Counted from the stretch's first letter, positions 50,674 through 59,477 are shown. The stretch: DNA of 64,000 nucleotides from Lentzea atacamensis (GCF_003269295.1 NZ_QLTT01000002.1:248001-312000), one strand, 5' to 3'. Numbers and translations are program-made. The notes: generated by a model from the letters alone, not told the origin.

Positions 50674-50703
50674 CTACCCGCTAGTAAGTCTACTCGCTAG
50701 TAG
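50674..50703. promoter_or_regulatory. Paired 14-bp operators between fabG4 and thiolase genes
   Basis: CTACCCGCTAGTAA (50674-50687) and CTACTCGCTAGTAG (50690-50703), centres 16 bp apart, the same design as 47951-47980. They sit between the divergent starts at 50663 and 50717. A -10-like TAGTAT (50705-50710) follows directly, 6 bp before the thiolase ATG. Confidence 0.78.
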
Positions 50704-50716
50704 GTAGTATGCCGGT

Positions 50717-51922
50717 ATGCGAGTAGCGATCATCGGCGGCAACCGCATCCCGTTCGCCCGCTCGAACGGTCCGTACGCGACCGCGTCGAACCAGGACATG
50801 TTCACCGCGGTCCTCGACGGGCTGGTCAGCCGCTTCAACCTGCAGGGAGAACGCCTCGGCGAGGTGGTCGCGGGCGCCGTGCTCAAGCACTCGCGCGACT
50901 TCAACCTCGTCCGCGAGTCGGTCCTGGGCAGCAAGCTCAGTCCCGCAACGCCCGCGTACGACCTGCAGCAGGCGTGCGGCACCGGCCTCCAGGCGATCAT
51001 CGCGGTGGCCAACAAGATCGCGCTCGGCCAGATCGAGGCGGGCATCGCGGGCGGCGTCGACACCACCAGCGACGCCCCGATCGGCGTGAACGAGAACTTC
51101 CGCAAGCTCCTGCTGGAGTTCAACCGCACCCGCAAGATCAGCCTGCTGGCCAAGCTGCGCCCCAGCCACGTCGTGCCGCACCTGCCCCGCAACGGCGAGC
51201 CGCGCACCGGCATGTCGATGGGCGAGCACGCGGCCGTCACCGCCGCCAAGTACGGCATCACGCGTGAGGACCAGGACGAGCTCACCGCGCGCAGCCACCA
51301 CAACCTCGCCCGCGCGTACGACGAGGGCTTCTTCGACGACCTCGTCACGCCGTACCTCGGCCTGACCCGCGACCAGAACCTCCGCCCGGACAGCAGCGTC
51401 GAGAAGCTCGCCAAGCTCAAGCCGGTCTTCGGCGACACGATGACCGCCGGCAACTCGACCCCGCTCTCCGACGGCGCCTCCGCGGTCCTGCTGGCCACCG
51501 AGGAGTGGGCGAAACAGCGCAACCTGCCCGTGCTCGCCTACCTGACCTTCGCCGAGACCGCCGCCGTCGACTACGTGCACAGCGACGAGGGCCTGCTCAT
51601 GGCCCCGGTGCACGCCGCGCCGCGCATGCTCGACAAGGCGGGCCTGAAGCTGCAGGAGTTCGACTTCTACGAGGTGCACGAGGCGTTCGCATCGCAGGTG
51701 CTGGCGACGCTGAAGGCCTGGGAGACCGACCTCGGCGAGATCGACCGCGCGAAGCTCAACGTCAACGGATCCTCGCTGGCCGCGGGGCACCCGTTCGCCG
51801 CCACCGGCGCCCGGATCGTCGCGACGCTGGCCAAGCTGCTGCACCAGAAGGGCAGCGGGCGCGGGTTCGTGTCGATCTGCGCCGCCGGCGGTCAGGGCAT
51901 CACCGCGATCCTGGAGCGATGA
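50717..51922 (+). CDS. fadA2: Acetyl-CoA C-acyltransferase (thiolase, FadA2-like)
   Basis: 401 residues. All thiolase catalytic residues are visible: nucleophile Cys in QQACGTGL (C87), His in AAGHPFAATGAR (H358) and Cys in SICAAGGQG (C388). It cleaves 3-ketoacyl-CoA in the last beta-oxidation step, or condenses acetyl units. No ribosome site precedes ATG 50717; a TAGTAT box ends 6 bp before it, so the message is probably leaderless. It is divergent from fabG4 and shares its operators. Confidence 0.95.
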   Translation: MRVAIIGGNRIPFARSNGPYATASNQDMFTAVLDGLVSRFNLQGERLGEVVAGAVLKHSRDFNLVRESVLGSKLSPATPAYDLQQACGTGLQAIIAVANKIALGQIEAGIAGGVDTTSDAPIGVNENFRKLLLEFNRTRKISLLAKLRPSHVVPHLPRNGEPRTGMSMGEHAAVTAAKYGITREDQDELTARSHHNLARAYDEGFFDDLVTPYLGLTRDQNLRPDSSVEKLAKLKPVFGDTMTAGNSTPLSDGASAVLLATEEWAKQRNLPVLAYLTFAETAAVDYVHSDEGLLMAPVHAAPRMLDKAGLKLQEFDFYEVHEAFASQVLATLKAWETDLGEIDRAKLNVNGSSLAAGHPFAATGARIVATLAKLLHQKGSGRGFVSICAAGGQGITAILER

Positions 51923-51952
51923 GTTTCGCGGACTCCTGAAGTCGAACCGTTC

Positions 51953-52921
51953 ATGACGCTGCAGGAAGTTCTGGAGGCGCACCGCGAGACCACGCCGTCC
52001 GCGGTCGCGCTGGTCGCCAGAGGCGACGACATCGAGTACGCGGCGATCGGCGAGGAAACCCGCGAGTCGGTCTTCCCGATCGCCTCGGTCACCAAGCCGA
52101 TCGTGGCCACCGCCGCGATGCTCCTGGTGCGGGACGGCCGGATCGGGCTCGACGACCCGATCGCGACCTGGCTGCCGGAGCTCGCGAAACCGGTGGTGGT
52201 GCGCACGCCGGGCGGCCCGGTCGACGACGTCGTCCCCGTGACGAACGCGATCACCGTCCGACATCTGCTGACGTCCCGCTGCGGCTGGGGCTTCACGGCG
52301 GACTTCTCGTTGCCCGTCACGCAGAAGCTCCTCGAAGACGTGCCCCCGCACGACCCGCCGCCGCCGGACGAGTGGCTGAAACAGCTCGCCGGGGTGCCGC
52401 TGCTGCACCAGCCGGGCGACGGCTGGCTCTACAACACGTCCTACGACGTGCTCGGACTGCTGGTCCACCGCGTCACGGGCTCACTCCCGGACTTCCTGGC
52501 CGAACGCTTCTACGTGCCTCTGGGCATGACGAACACGGGCTTCACCAGCGAGACCTTCCCGTCCGGCGCCGGTGGCCTGCGGTCCACCGCGGACGACCTG
52601 CTGGCGTTCAACAGGTTCTTGCTGGAGGGTGACCTGCTCGCGGAGCTGGCGGTCGACACGATGACGGCATCGGAGCGCGAGGCCGCGCGGATCTTCCTGG
52701 AGGGTCAGGGCTGGGGCATCGGCGGCAGCGTCGACGTCGCGGAGATCGACCCGTGGAACGTCGCGGGCCGCTACGGCTGGGTCGGTGGTTCCGGCACAGC
52801 GGCCCACGTGATCCCGTCGCAGGGCCTGATCACGATCCTGCTCACCCGAACCGTGATGACGAGCCCCACCTCGCCGCTCGTCATGCGTGATTTCTGGCTG
52901 AGTGCCATGCAGACTCTCTGA
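51953..52921 (+). CDS. Serine hydrolase, beta-lactamase family (class C-like)
   Basis: 322 residues, no signal peptide, so probably cytoplasmic. The Ser-Lys pair is in IASVTKP (S45, K48), the Tyr motif in YNTSYD, and the third motif region near GWVGGSGT. This fits the esterase/EstB/D-aminopeptidase group rather than true beta-lactamases. It begins 30 bp after the thiolase stop on the same strand and may be read through from it. The substrate is unknown. Confidence 0.85.
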   Translation: MTLQEVLEAHRETTPSAVALVARGDDIEYAAIGEETRESVFPIASVTKPIVATAAMLLVRDGRIGLDDPIATWLPELAKPVVVRTPGGPVDDVVPVTNAITVRHLLTSRCGWGFTADFSLPVTQKLLEDVPPHDPPPPDEWLKQLAGVPLLHQPGDGWLYNTSYDVLGLLVHRVTGSLPDFLAERFYVPLGMTNTGFTSETFPSGAGGLRSTADDLLAFNRFLLEGDLLAELAVDTMTASEREAARIFLEGQGWGIGGSVDVAEIDPWNVAGRYGWVGGSGTAAHVIPSQGLITILLTRTVMTSPTSPLVMRDFWLSAMQTL

Positions 52922-52952
52922 ACCGCGATGATGCGGACCTGGGGGTAGGCGC

Positions 52953-53213
52953 ATGCTGGAGTCGTACGTTGATCCCGTGCAGGATCCGGTGCTGGCCCGC
53001 GCGCTCAGCGGCACCCTCCGCGACGAGTGGAGACCGGCCGCCGACGCGATGGCGTCGGCACGCAGCTGGGACCGCCGCGCCTACGTCGTGCTGACGCTGG
53101 CCGCCGCGGCCGCACGCCGTGACGTGTGGCTGACGAACTGGCGCGAGGCCAAGCCGGGCGACCGCGACGCGGCGGCGGTGCATGCCGCGATGGTGGCCCT
53201 GCAGGCCAGTTAG
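52953..53213 (+). CDS. Hypothetical protein
   Basis: 86 residues, Ala-rich and mostly helical (PVLARALSGTLRDEWRPAAD, RAYVVLTLAAAAARRDVWL), with a conserved-looking end GDRDAAAVHAAMVALQ. GGGGGTAGG precedes ATG 52953. There is no recognisable domain and no strong membrane segment. It overlaps the convergent SIMPL gene by 4 bp. Confidence 0.6.
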   Translation: MLESYVDPVQDPVLARALSGTLRDEWRPAADAMASARSWDRRAYVVLTLAAAAARRDVWLTNWREAKPGDRDAAAVHAAMVALQAS

Positions 53214-53845
53214 TCGAGCAGCGACCAAGCTGCTGTGCACGTGGCGGTCACGGTGATCTGCTGCGCCTTGAGGTTCAGCTGGTCCACCATCCCCGCGGCC
53301 CCGGCCATCTCGAAGCTCGCCGAACGGGCCATCGGCGAGTAGTGCCCGCCTTCGGTGTCGCCGATGCGCAACAACGGCCCGAGCCGCCGCCCCAGCGCCG
53401 TCGCGTAGCCCTCGGCCCGGCGGAGCGCGTCCGCGACGGCTTCCCTCTGCGCCTCCCGGATGGCCTCGGTGTCGTCGACGAGCGTCCACGACGGTCCGTT
53501 GATCCACGACGGTTCGGCCTGCACGAGCTCGGCCAGCAGCCCGTCGAGCCGGTCCAGGTCGCTCACCCAGATCACGTACTGCTGCGACGCGCGGCTGCCG
53601 ACGCGCTGGTTGTTGTCCCAGTTGTCGTGCACGGACAGCTGCCGCGACCGCACCTCGAAGTTCTCGAGCAGCGGTTCGACGGCGGAAATGCGCTGGTTGA
53701 GCGTGCTCACCGCCTCGGAGCGTTCGGCACCGACAGCCTCGAACGTCACGTCCACCTGGGCGCGGTCAGCGGTTCGCTCGACCTCACCGGTCCCCTTCGT
53801 CACGACTTCAGCCACGTCGCCCAGCCAACCCGTGCCCAGGTCCAT
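53210..53845 (-). CDS. SIMPL-domain (DUF541) protein
   Basis: 211 residues with the SIMPL/DUF541 pattern: VVTKGTGEVERTADRAQVDV, TFEAVGAERSEAV, then YVIWVSDLDRLDGLLAELVQ, EAQREAVADALRRAEGYATA and LGRRLGPLLRIGDTEG. There is no signal peptide here, unlike most family members. SIMPL proteins are linked to oxidative-stress and envelope functions, but no reaction is established. ATG 53845 is chosen over TTG 53851. Confidence 0.8.
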   Translation of the reverse strand: MDLGTGWLGDVAEVVTKGTGEVERTADRAQVDVTFEAVGAERSEAVSTLNQRISAVEPLLENFEVRSRQLSVHDNWDNNQRVGSRASQQYVIWVSDLDRLDGLLAELVQAEPSWINGPSWTLVDDTEAIREAQREAVADALRRAEGYATALGRRLGPLLRIGDTEGGHYSPMARSASFEMAGAAGMVDQLNLKAQQITVTATCTAAWSLLD

Positions 53846-53958
53846 CCGCAACTATTCAGCAGTATTGCTCAATCACTAGAAAGTCGAATACAGATCCAGT
53901 CGTGGTTCGTCTGCGCGTCTCTACTTCGGGCACTAGAAACGCCGATACGGTGCGAGGC

Positions 53959-55151
53959 ATGGACCCGGTGCGCAATCCGTTCGCTCCCGGTGCAGGCCAG
54001 CGGCCTCCTGAGCTCGCCGGCCGGGACAAGGAGGTCTCCGCCTTCGAGGTGGTGCTCGAACGCGTGGCCCGCGGCCGTCCCGAACGCAGCCTCGTGCTGA
54101 CGGGCCTGCGAGGTGTCGGCAAGACGGTGCTGCTCGGCGAGCTGCGGTCCATGGCCGTCAAACGCGGGTGGGGTGCCGGCAAGGTCGAGGCACGGCCGGA
54201 CGCCGACCTCCGCCGGCCGCTCTCCGCCGCGCTGCACCGGGCGATCCGCGACCTCGCGGTCCGGCACCGCGCGCCGGACCGGGTCGAGGCGATCCTCGGC
54301 ATCCTCAAGGCGTTCGCGCTGAGAGCGGCACCCGACGGCGCCAAGCTGCGCGATCGCTGGCAGCCGGGCATCGACGTGCCGGCCGCGCAGGGGCGTGCGG
54401 ACTCCGGTGACATCGAGATCGACCTGGTCGAGCTGTTCACCGACGTCGCCGAGCTCGCCCAGGACGTGGGCACGGGCGTCGCGCTGCTCATCGACGAGAT
54501 GCAGGACCTCAAGCCGGACGACATCAGCGCGTTGTGCGCGGCGTGTCACGAGTTGTCGCAGCTCGGCGCGCCTCTTGTGGTCGTCGGAGCGGGTCTGCCG
54601 CACCTTCCCGCGGTGCTGTCGGCCAGCAAGTCGTACTCGGAACGGCTCTTCCGCTACGTCCGCATCGACCGGCTCAGCCGGGAGGACGCCGACCGCGCGG
54701 TGCTCGCGCCGGTCGAGCGGGAGGACGCGGCATCACGGACGAGGCGTTGGACGCGTTGTTCGACGCGTCGGGTGGTTATCCGTACTTCATCCAGGCCTAC
54801 GGCAAGGCCGCCTGGGACGCCGCGCCGGCCGATCCGATCTCCGCGCTGGACGTCTCCGTGGCCGCTCCCGAGGCCGACGCGGAGCTGGCCGTGGGCTTCT
54901 TCGGCTCCCGATACGAGCGTGCGACGCCCGCTGAACGCGAGTATCTCCGGGCGATGGCCGAGTTGACCGACGGAAAGGATGCGGGAGTCAACACGGCCCA
55001 GGTGGCCGACCACCTGGGCCGCAAGCCCTCGTCGCTGTCGCCCGCGCGGGACTCGCTCATCAAGAAAGGCCTGGTCTACAGCGCGGAACGGGGACAGATC
55101 GCCTTCACCGTGCCGCACTTCGGGAGGTTCCTGCTGGGCCGAGAGGACTAG
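53959..55151 (+). pseudogene. AAA-type ATPase with C-terminal winged helix, frameshifted
   Basis: From ATG 53959 (MDPVRNPFAPGAGQRPPELA) the protein shows Walker A TGLRGVGKT, Walker B ALLIDEMQDL and sensor region LVVVGAGLPHLPAVLS. Near 54727-54735 the frame turns into Arg/Ser noise, while the next frame continues correctly (GITDEALDALFDASGGYPYF) to a winged helix (NTAQVADHLGRKPSSLSPAR then DSLIKKGLVYS) and stop at 55151. Adding one base at GACGCGG would restore ~398 residues. The rest is unmutated, so a sequencing indel or very recent mutation is likely. Such ATPases are common, little-studied STAND/AAA-like proteins. Confidence 0.72.
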
Positions 55152-55299
55152 TGATGTTGTCCGGCCATTCACGTTGTCAGCCGATGATTCATCGGCGTGT
55201 GCCCCAACTCACCGGACAATCGCGTGCGGTCGCAGGTCTGGGGGTGCATACTTAAGTCACCAACCAAACAGACCTCCGAGTAGGGAAGTGCAGACCCCG

Positions 55300-55446
55300 A
55301 TGAACTTCGCAGCGAAGCTCCGCGCCCGTCGTGCCGAGGCGCGCAACCGGAAGGCCGTGGCTCGCGCGATCGACATGGCCACCACCCCGGCCATGCGTCA
55401 CGAGCTGATGGCCATCGCCCAGGCTCAGGTCACCACCCTGCGCTGA
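55300..55446 (+). CDS. Small basic protein
   Basis: 48 residues, helical and Arg/Ala-rich (MNFAAKLRARRAEARNRKAV, ARAIDMATTPAMRHELMAIA). It starts at ATG 55300, with an intergenic ~150 bp including lower-GC TACTTAAGTCACC as a possible promoter. It is followed by two hairpins, so it has its own short transcript. The function is unknown; similar short basic proteins occur in other actinobacteria. Confidence 0.6.
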   Translation: MNFAAKLRARRAEARNRKAVARAIDMATTPAMRHELMAIAQAQVTTLR

Positions 55447-55455
55447 CTCGACCCG

Positions 55456-55535
55456 GCACTCGCTCGACGGCGCCCCGTCGCGAGTGCCTCCCCAAACGGA
55501 AGCCCCTGGAGCACCTCCCGCGCTCCAGGGGCTTC
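55456..55535 (+). terminator. Double hairpin terminator of the small basic gene
   Basis: First stem GCACTCG (55456-55462) with CGAGTGC (55481-55487) and an inner near-complement. Second, stronger stem GAAGCCCCTGGAGC (55499-55512) with perfect complement (55522-55535), 9-nt loop, then AATCTGTT. Confidence 0.85.
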
Positions 55536-55611
55536 AATCTGTTAAACGTGATCCATGCCACAGTATGATGGCTCTGTAACAGTGCACGTCGGTCCGCCGA
55601 TGTCACGGTTG

Positions 55612-55665
55612 ACCTCGCGGTGCTGTCGGACCCCCGACCTGGCAGCACCGCGAGGTTTCTTGTTT
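55612..55665 (+). promoter_or_regulatory. Terminator-like hairpin just upstream of the dehydrogenase gene
   Basis: ACCTCGCGGTGCTG (55612-55625) pairs perfectly with its complement (55643-55656) around a 17-nt loop, then TTCTTGTTT. The stem ends about 20 bp before the ATG at 55676. A transcript starting after the previous terminator would have to pass it, so it could be an attenuator or the end of a short RNA. Confidence 0.6.
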
Positions 55666-55675
55666 GCTGGGGGAC

Positions 55676-56527
55676 ATGAAGATCGCCGTGCTCGGCACCG
55701 GCCTCATGGGTGCCCCCATCGCAGCCAACCTCGCCGCTGCCGGACACGACGTCCGGGTCTGGAACCGCACGCGCGCCAAAGCCGAACCGCTCGCCGAGAA
55801 GGGCGTCACGGTCGCCGACACGTCTGCTCAGGCCGTCGAGGACGTGGAGATCGTGCTGACGATGCTCAACGACGGCGCCACGGTCACCGCGGCCATGCAG
55901 GACGCCGCTCCTTCGCTGCCGCACGACGCGGTGTGGATCCAGGCGTCCACTGTCGGAATCTCGGCCACCGAGGACCACATCGCGCTCGCCCGCTCCCTCG
56001 GGCTGGAGTTCGTCGACGCACCGGTGCTGGGCAGCGTGAAACCGGCGGCCGAAGGCAATCTCGTCGTGCTCGCCTCCGGTGCTCCCGAACTGCGCGAGCG
56101 CGTCCAGCCGATCTTCGACGTCATCGGTGCTCGCACGATGTGGGTCGGTGAGACCGGTGCGTCGTCCCGGTTGAAGCTCGTCGCGAACAGCTGGGTGCTC
56201 GCGCTGACCGCCGCGGTGGGTGAGGCTGTGTCGCTGGCCGAGGCATCCGGGCTGGACCCGAAGCTGTTCCTGGAAGCCGTTTCCGGCGGTGCGACGGACT
56301 GCGCGTACCTGCAGATGAAGGGCAACGCGATCATCGAGCGGTCCTTCCCGCCGTCGTTCACCGTGCAGAACGCGTTGAAGGACGCCTTGCTGGTGAACGA
56401 GGCCGCGGTGCGCGCCAACGTTCACCTCGACGTGGCGCAGGCGTCGAGTGCGCGGCTCAACCGCGCTGTCACGAAGGGCCACGGCGACGAGGACATGGCC
56501 GCGTCGTACTACGCCAGCTTCGAATAG
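55676..56527 (+). CDS. NAD(P)-dependent 3-hydroxyisobutyrate dehydrogenase-family enzyme
   Basis: 283 residues of the beta-hydroxyacid dehydrogenase family. The Rossmann start is KIAVLGTGLMGAPIAANLAA, the substrate-binding motif is VDAPVLGSVKPAAEGNL (family DAPVSGG...A..G.L, here with a variant middle), and the catalytic Lys is in SSRLKLVANSW. It reduces or oxidises small hydroxyacids; related actinobacterial enzymes also include imine reductases, so substrate identity is open. GGGGGAC precedes ATG 55676. Confidence 0.85.
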   Translation: MKIAVLGTGLMGAPIAANLAAAGHDVRVWNRTRAKAEPLAEKGVTVADTSAQAVEDVEIVLTMLNDGATVTAAMQDAAPSLPHDAVWIQASTVGISATEDHIALARSLGLEFVDAPVLGSVKPAAEGNLVVLASGAPELRERVQPIFDVIGARTMWVGETGASSRLKLVANSWVLALTAAVGEAVSLAEASGLDPKLFLEAVSGGATDCAYLQMKGNAIIERSFPPSFTVQNALKDALLVNEAAVRANVHLDVAQASSARLNRAVTKGHGDEDMAASYYASFE

Positions 56528-56577
56528 GCGACGATCGGCCGGTCCTTCTGGGCGTGCGGGCTCAATAGCTTGGCCTG

Positions 56578-57945
56578 GTGAACAGACTCGTACGCTCCCT
56601 GCTGGCGTTCGGCCTGGCATCTACACAGGTCATGGGCGTCGCCTCGGTCGCATCCGCCGCTCCCGACATCAAGGACCGCATCGCCGCCATCCCCGGTGTG
56701 CGGATCATCAGCGAGGGGGCGTCCGGCACCGCGCGGACGTTCGTCCTCGGCATGCAGCAGCCCGCGGACCACCGCAAGCCGCGCGGCGTCCGGTTCGAGC
56801 AGCGGTTCTCGTTGCTGCACAAGGCGGAGACCAAGCCGATGGTGCTGCACACCTCCGGCTACCACCTGTCCGGCACGATCAGCGCGTCCGAGCCGGCCCG
56901 GCTCGTCGACGGCAACCAGATCAGCGTGGAGCAGCGGTTCTTCACGCCGTCCCGCCCGTCGCCGGCGGACTGGGACGACCTGAACATCTGGCAGGCGGCA
57001 AGCGACCACCACCGGATCGTCGCCGCGTTCAAGAAGATCTACGGCGCCCGCTGGCTCTCGACGGGTGCCAGCAAGGGCGGCATGACGTCGGTCTACCACC
57101 GCCGGTTCTTCCCGCGCGACGTCGACGCGACCATCGCGTACGTGGCGCCGAACGACGTGGTGAACGACCGCGACGTCTACGGCGAGTTCATCCGCAACGT
57201 CGGCAACGACCCGACGTGCAACCGGCGGCTGGAAGGTGTGCAGAGGCAGATCCTGCAGCACCGCGACGCGATCGTTTCTCGCCTCGAGGCCAAGGGCTAC
57301 ACCTACAAGCAGTTCGGCGGCGCGCACCGGGCGCTGGAAGTCCTCGTCCTGGACACACCGTTCACGTTCTGGCAATACGGAACCCAGGACCAGTGCGTTC
57401 TGGTTCCCGGTTCGGGTGCTTCGGTCGACGACCTCTGGACGTTCGTCGACAAGACCGTTGGCTGGGACCTCTACACCGATGCCGGCGTCGCGCCTTACGA
57501 GACCTACTACTACCAGGCGGGCACGCAGCTCGGCTGGCCGGAAGCCGACGAGTCTGCGGTGCGCGACCTGTTGCGCCACCCCGGCGTCAGCGTGCCGCGC
57601 ACGATGGTGCCCGCCTCGATCGAGTTCCCCCGCTTCGACCGCCACGCGATGAAGGACATCGACCGCTGGGTGCGCCACCAGGGCTCGCGGCTGCTGTTCG
57701 TGAACGGCCAGAACGACCCGTGGAGCGCGGAACCGTTCCGCCTCGGTCCGGGTACGCGCGACTCGTTGTCGTTCGTGGTGCCAGGAGGCAACCACGGCGC
57801 AAACATCGCGAAGCTGCCGGAGAGGGAACGTGCTGCTGCGACAGCGGCCGTGCTGCGTTGGGCCGGAGTCTCCGCGTCCGTCGCGCTGTCCGACGCTGAC
57901 GAAGGCCCGGACTCGCTCGACGCGCTGCGGGCGCGCCGGGGCTGA
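56578..57945 (+). CDS. Secreted tripeptidyl aminopeptidase, S37 (PS-10) family
   Basis: 455 residues. The signal peptide (NRLVRSLLAFGLASTQVMGV, cleavage near ASAAP) shows secretion. The catalytic Ser is in STGASKGGMTSVYHRRFFP, and candidate Asp and His are in FVNGQNDPWSAEPF and VPGGNHGANI. Length and sequence match the Streptomyces PS-10/S37 peptidases that remove tripeptides from extracellular peptides. It starts at GTG 56578, 50 bp after the dehydrogenase stop. The NYN gene follows after 15 bp. Confidence 0.85.
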   Translation: MNRLVRSLLAFGLASTQVMGVASVASAAPDIKDRIAAIPGVRIISEGASGTARTFVLGMQQPADHRKPRGVRFEQRFSLLHKAETKPMVLHTSGYHLSGTISASEPARLVDGNQISVEQRFFTPSRPSPADWDDLNIWQAASDHHRIVAAFKKIYGARWLSTGASKGGMTSVYHRRFFPRDVDATIAYVAPNDVVNDRDVYGEFIRNVGNDPTCNRRLEGVQRQILQHRDAIVSRLEAKGYTYKQFGGAHRALEVLVLDTPFTFWQYGTQDQCVLVPGSGASVDDLWTFVDKTVGWDLYTDAGVAPYETYYYQAGTQLGWPEADESAVRDLLRHPGVSVPRTMVPASIEFPRFDRHAMKDIDRWVRHQGSRLLFVNGQNDPWSAEPFRLGPGTRDSLSFVVPGGNHGANIAKLPERERAAATAAVLRWAGVSASVALSDADEGPDSLDALRARRG

Positions 57946-57960
57946 GGCAGTCTGAGAGGC

Positions 57961-58305
57961 GTGAAGCCGTTGCTCGTGGTCGACGCAGCCAACGTCGTGG
58001 GTTCGGTGCCCGACGGGTGGTGGCGCGACAGAGCGGGCGCGGCCGAACGCCTCCGCGACGCCCTGCAGGGTCGCGACGAGGAGGTGGTCCTCGTCGTGGA
58101 AGGCAAGGCGCGCAACATCTCCAGCGTCGACGGCGTCCGGGTCGTCGCCGCTGACGGCTCCGGCGACGACAAGATCGTCGAGGTCGTGCGGTCGGAAGGC
58201 ACCGACCGGCCGGTGACCGTGGTGACCGCGGATCGCGAGCTGCGGCGGCGCGTGACAGCTCTGGGTGCCGAGGTGGCCGGACCCACCTCGGTGCCGCGCC
58301 GTTAG
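57961..58305 (+). CDS. NYN/PIN-like domain protein
   Basis: 114 residues. LLVVDAANVVGSVPDGWWRD at the N-terminus, then DGSGDDKIVEVV and VTVVTADRELRRRVTALGAE, give the clustered Asp residues of NYN/PIN-type RNases (YacP-like). Database names such as NTP pyrophosphohydrolase also occur for this family, but the motif set fits a nuclease fold better. GTG 57961 is used. The end overlaps the convergent HAD gene by 4 bp. Confidence 0.75.
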   Translation: MKPLLVVDAANVVGSVPDGWWRDRAGAAERLRDALQGRDEEVVLVVEGKARNISSVDGVRVVAADGSGDDKIVEVVRSEGTDRPVTVVTADRELRRRVTALGAEVAGPTSVPRR

Positions 58306-59075
58306 AGCCGGAAGAGCTGCTCGATGATCTGGGCGACGCCGTCCTCGGTGTTCGGCGGCGCGTGGTTGCTGCAGGCCTGCTTGACGCGCGGATGCGCGTT
58401 GCCCATCGCGTACGCCGTGCCGGCCCATCCGAGCACCGACAGATCGTTCGGCATGTCACCGAACGCGATGACTTCCTCTTTGCTGATTCCCCTTGCTCTG
58501 CACAGGGATTCGAGCGCCGACGCCTTCGAGACGCCGGGCGGGCTGATGTCCAGGAGGCCGATACCGCCGGAGTGCGTGACCGTCACGTGCTGCCCGACCG
58601 CCTCTGCGGCGATCTCCATCAGATGATCGGCCTCGGCATCCGGCGCCCACGCGAGCATCTGCACGACCTGGTGCGCTTCGTCGAAGACGTGGTCGAGCAG
58701 CTCCAGTGTCCTGTGTGGATTGTTCGGTCCGAAGCCCTGGAAGCGCGGCTCTCCCAGCACTTCCAGGCCGGTCTCGACCGCGATGCCGACGTCGGGGATC
58801 ACCTCGGCCAGCGCCTCGGCCACCTTCCGCACGATGTCGAGCGGCACCGTCTGCGCCTCCAGGACCTCCCGGTTCGCCAGGTCGTAGATCATCGCCCCGT
58901 TGGCGCAGATCGCCGTGCCGGTGAGCGCCAGGTCCTCCACGTATCGCGGCGGCCGGGCGGTGACGACCACGACATCGGCGTCGACGGCCTCGAGCGTGGC
59001 GCGGGTGCGGTCGCTCAGCACCCCGCCGGGATGGAGCAGCGTGCCGTCGAGGTCGGTCGCGATCAGCCTGATCAT
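58302..59075 (-). CDS. HAD-superfamily hydrolase (Cof-type)
   Basis: 257 residues: motif I DLDGT near the start, motif II TARP, motif III Lys in PPGVSKASALESL and motif IV GDMPNDLSVL, with a C2-type cap. It is probably a phosphatase for a sugar phosphate or flavin/pyridoxal phosphate. ATG 59075 is directly before IRLIATDLDGT. It is the second Cof-type enzyme in the window (see 4876) but not closely similar. Confidence 0.88.
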   Translation of the reverse strand: MIRLIATDLDGTLLHPGGVLSDRTRATLEAVDADVVVVTARPPRYVEDLALTGTAICANGAMIYDLANREVLEAQTVPLDIVRKVAEALAEVIPDVGIAVETGLEVLGEPRFQGFGPNNPHRTLELLDHVFDEAHQVVQMLAWAPDAEADHLMEIAAEAVGQHVTVTHSGGIGLLDISPPGVSKASALESLCRARGISKEEVIAFGDMPNDLSVLGWAGTAYAMGNAHPRVKQACSNHAPPNTEDGVAQIIEQLFRL

Positions 59076-59477
59076 CGCCCGATTATCGGGCCGCATCGTC
59101 TTGCACACGAACGTGTTTCGCCACGTCGAGCCGGTCGAAGGCTCCTGCCGGTGGCGCCGCCTGTTGTGACGTTACGACTGTCCTGGCGTGCCGCCGTGCG
59201 AGACCCTGCGGTTTCGAATATCGGTTGGTGGCTTACCAATGGGATCGTGTGATTTTTTCGGGGAAACCTCGGGGCGTGCCCATTCAGGGGGTGTGTGTCC
59301 AGACGTGGAACCAGAACACTTTTGGGTGAAGTAGGAGCACGAAGTGCGGATGTCCACTTGCTACGGCCGGAGTCGGAGCTAATGTGGCGGCACTCGATTC
59401 ACCGCGTGCATTCCTCCCGGACCTGGGCAGGACGCAATCTGAGCGGTCCCTATCTTGTAGGAAACGGAGAAGCATCC
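59076..59477. other. Long 5' region of the three-repeat secreted protein gene
   Basis: About 400 bp without a gene between divergent starts. The middle is lower in GC (TTTCGAATATCGG, GTGATTTTTTCGGGG near 59210-59265). A possible -10, TATCTT (59451-59456), lies 22 bp before the ATG. The length suggests complex regulation, as for developmentally controlled surface proteins, but no known operator was found. Confidence 0.4.

Noticed and set aside
55600-55676. Cysteine-type leader peptide (ATG at 55600, frame with adjacent Cys codons)
   Set aside because: The frame has no stop before the dehydrogenase start and no ribosome site, so an attenuator peptide is not supported; only the hairpin is kept.
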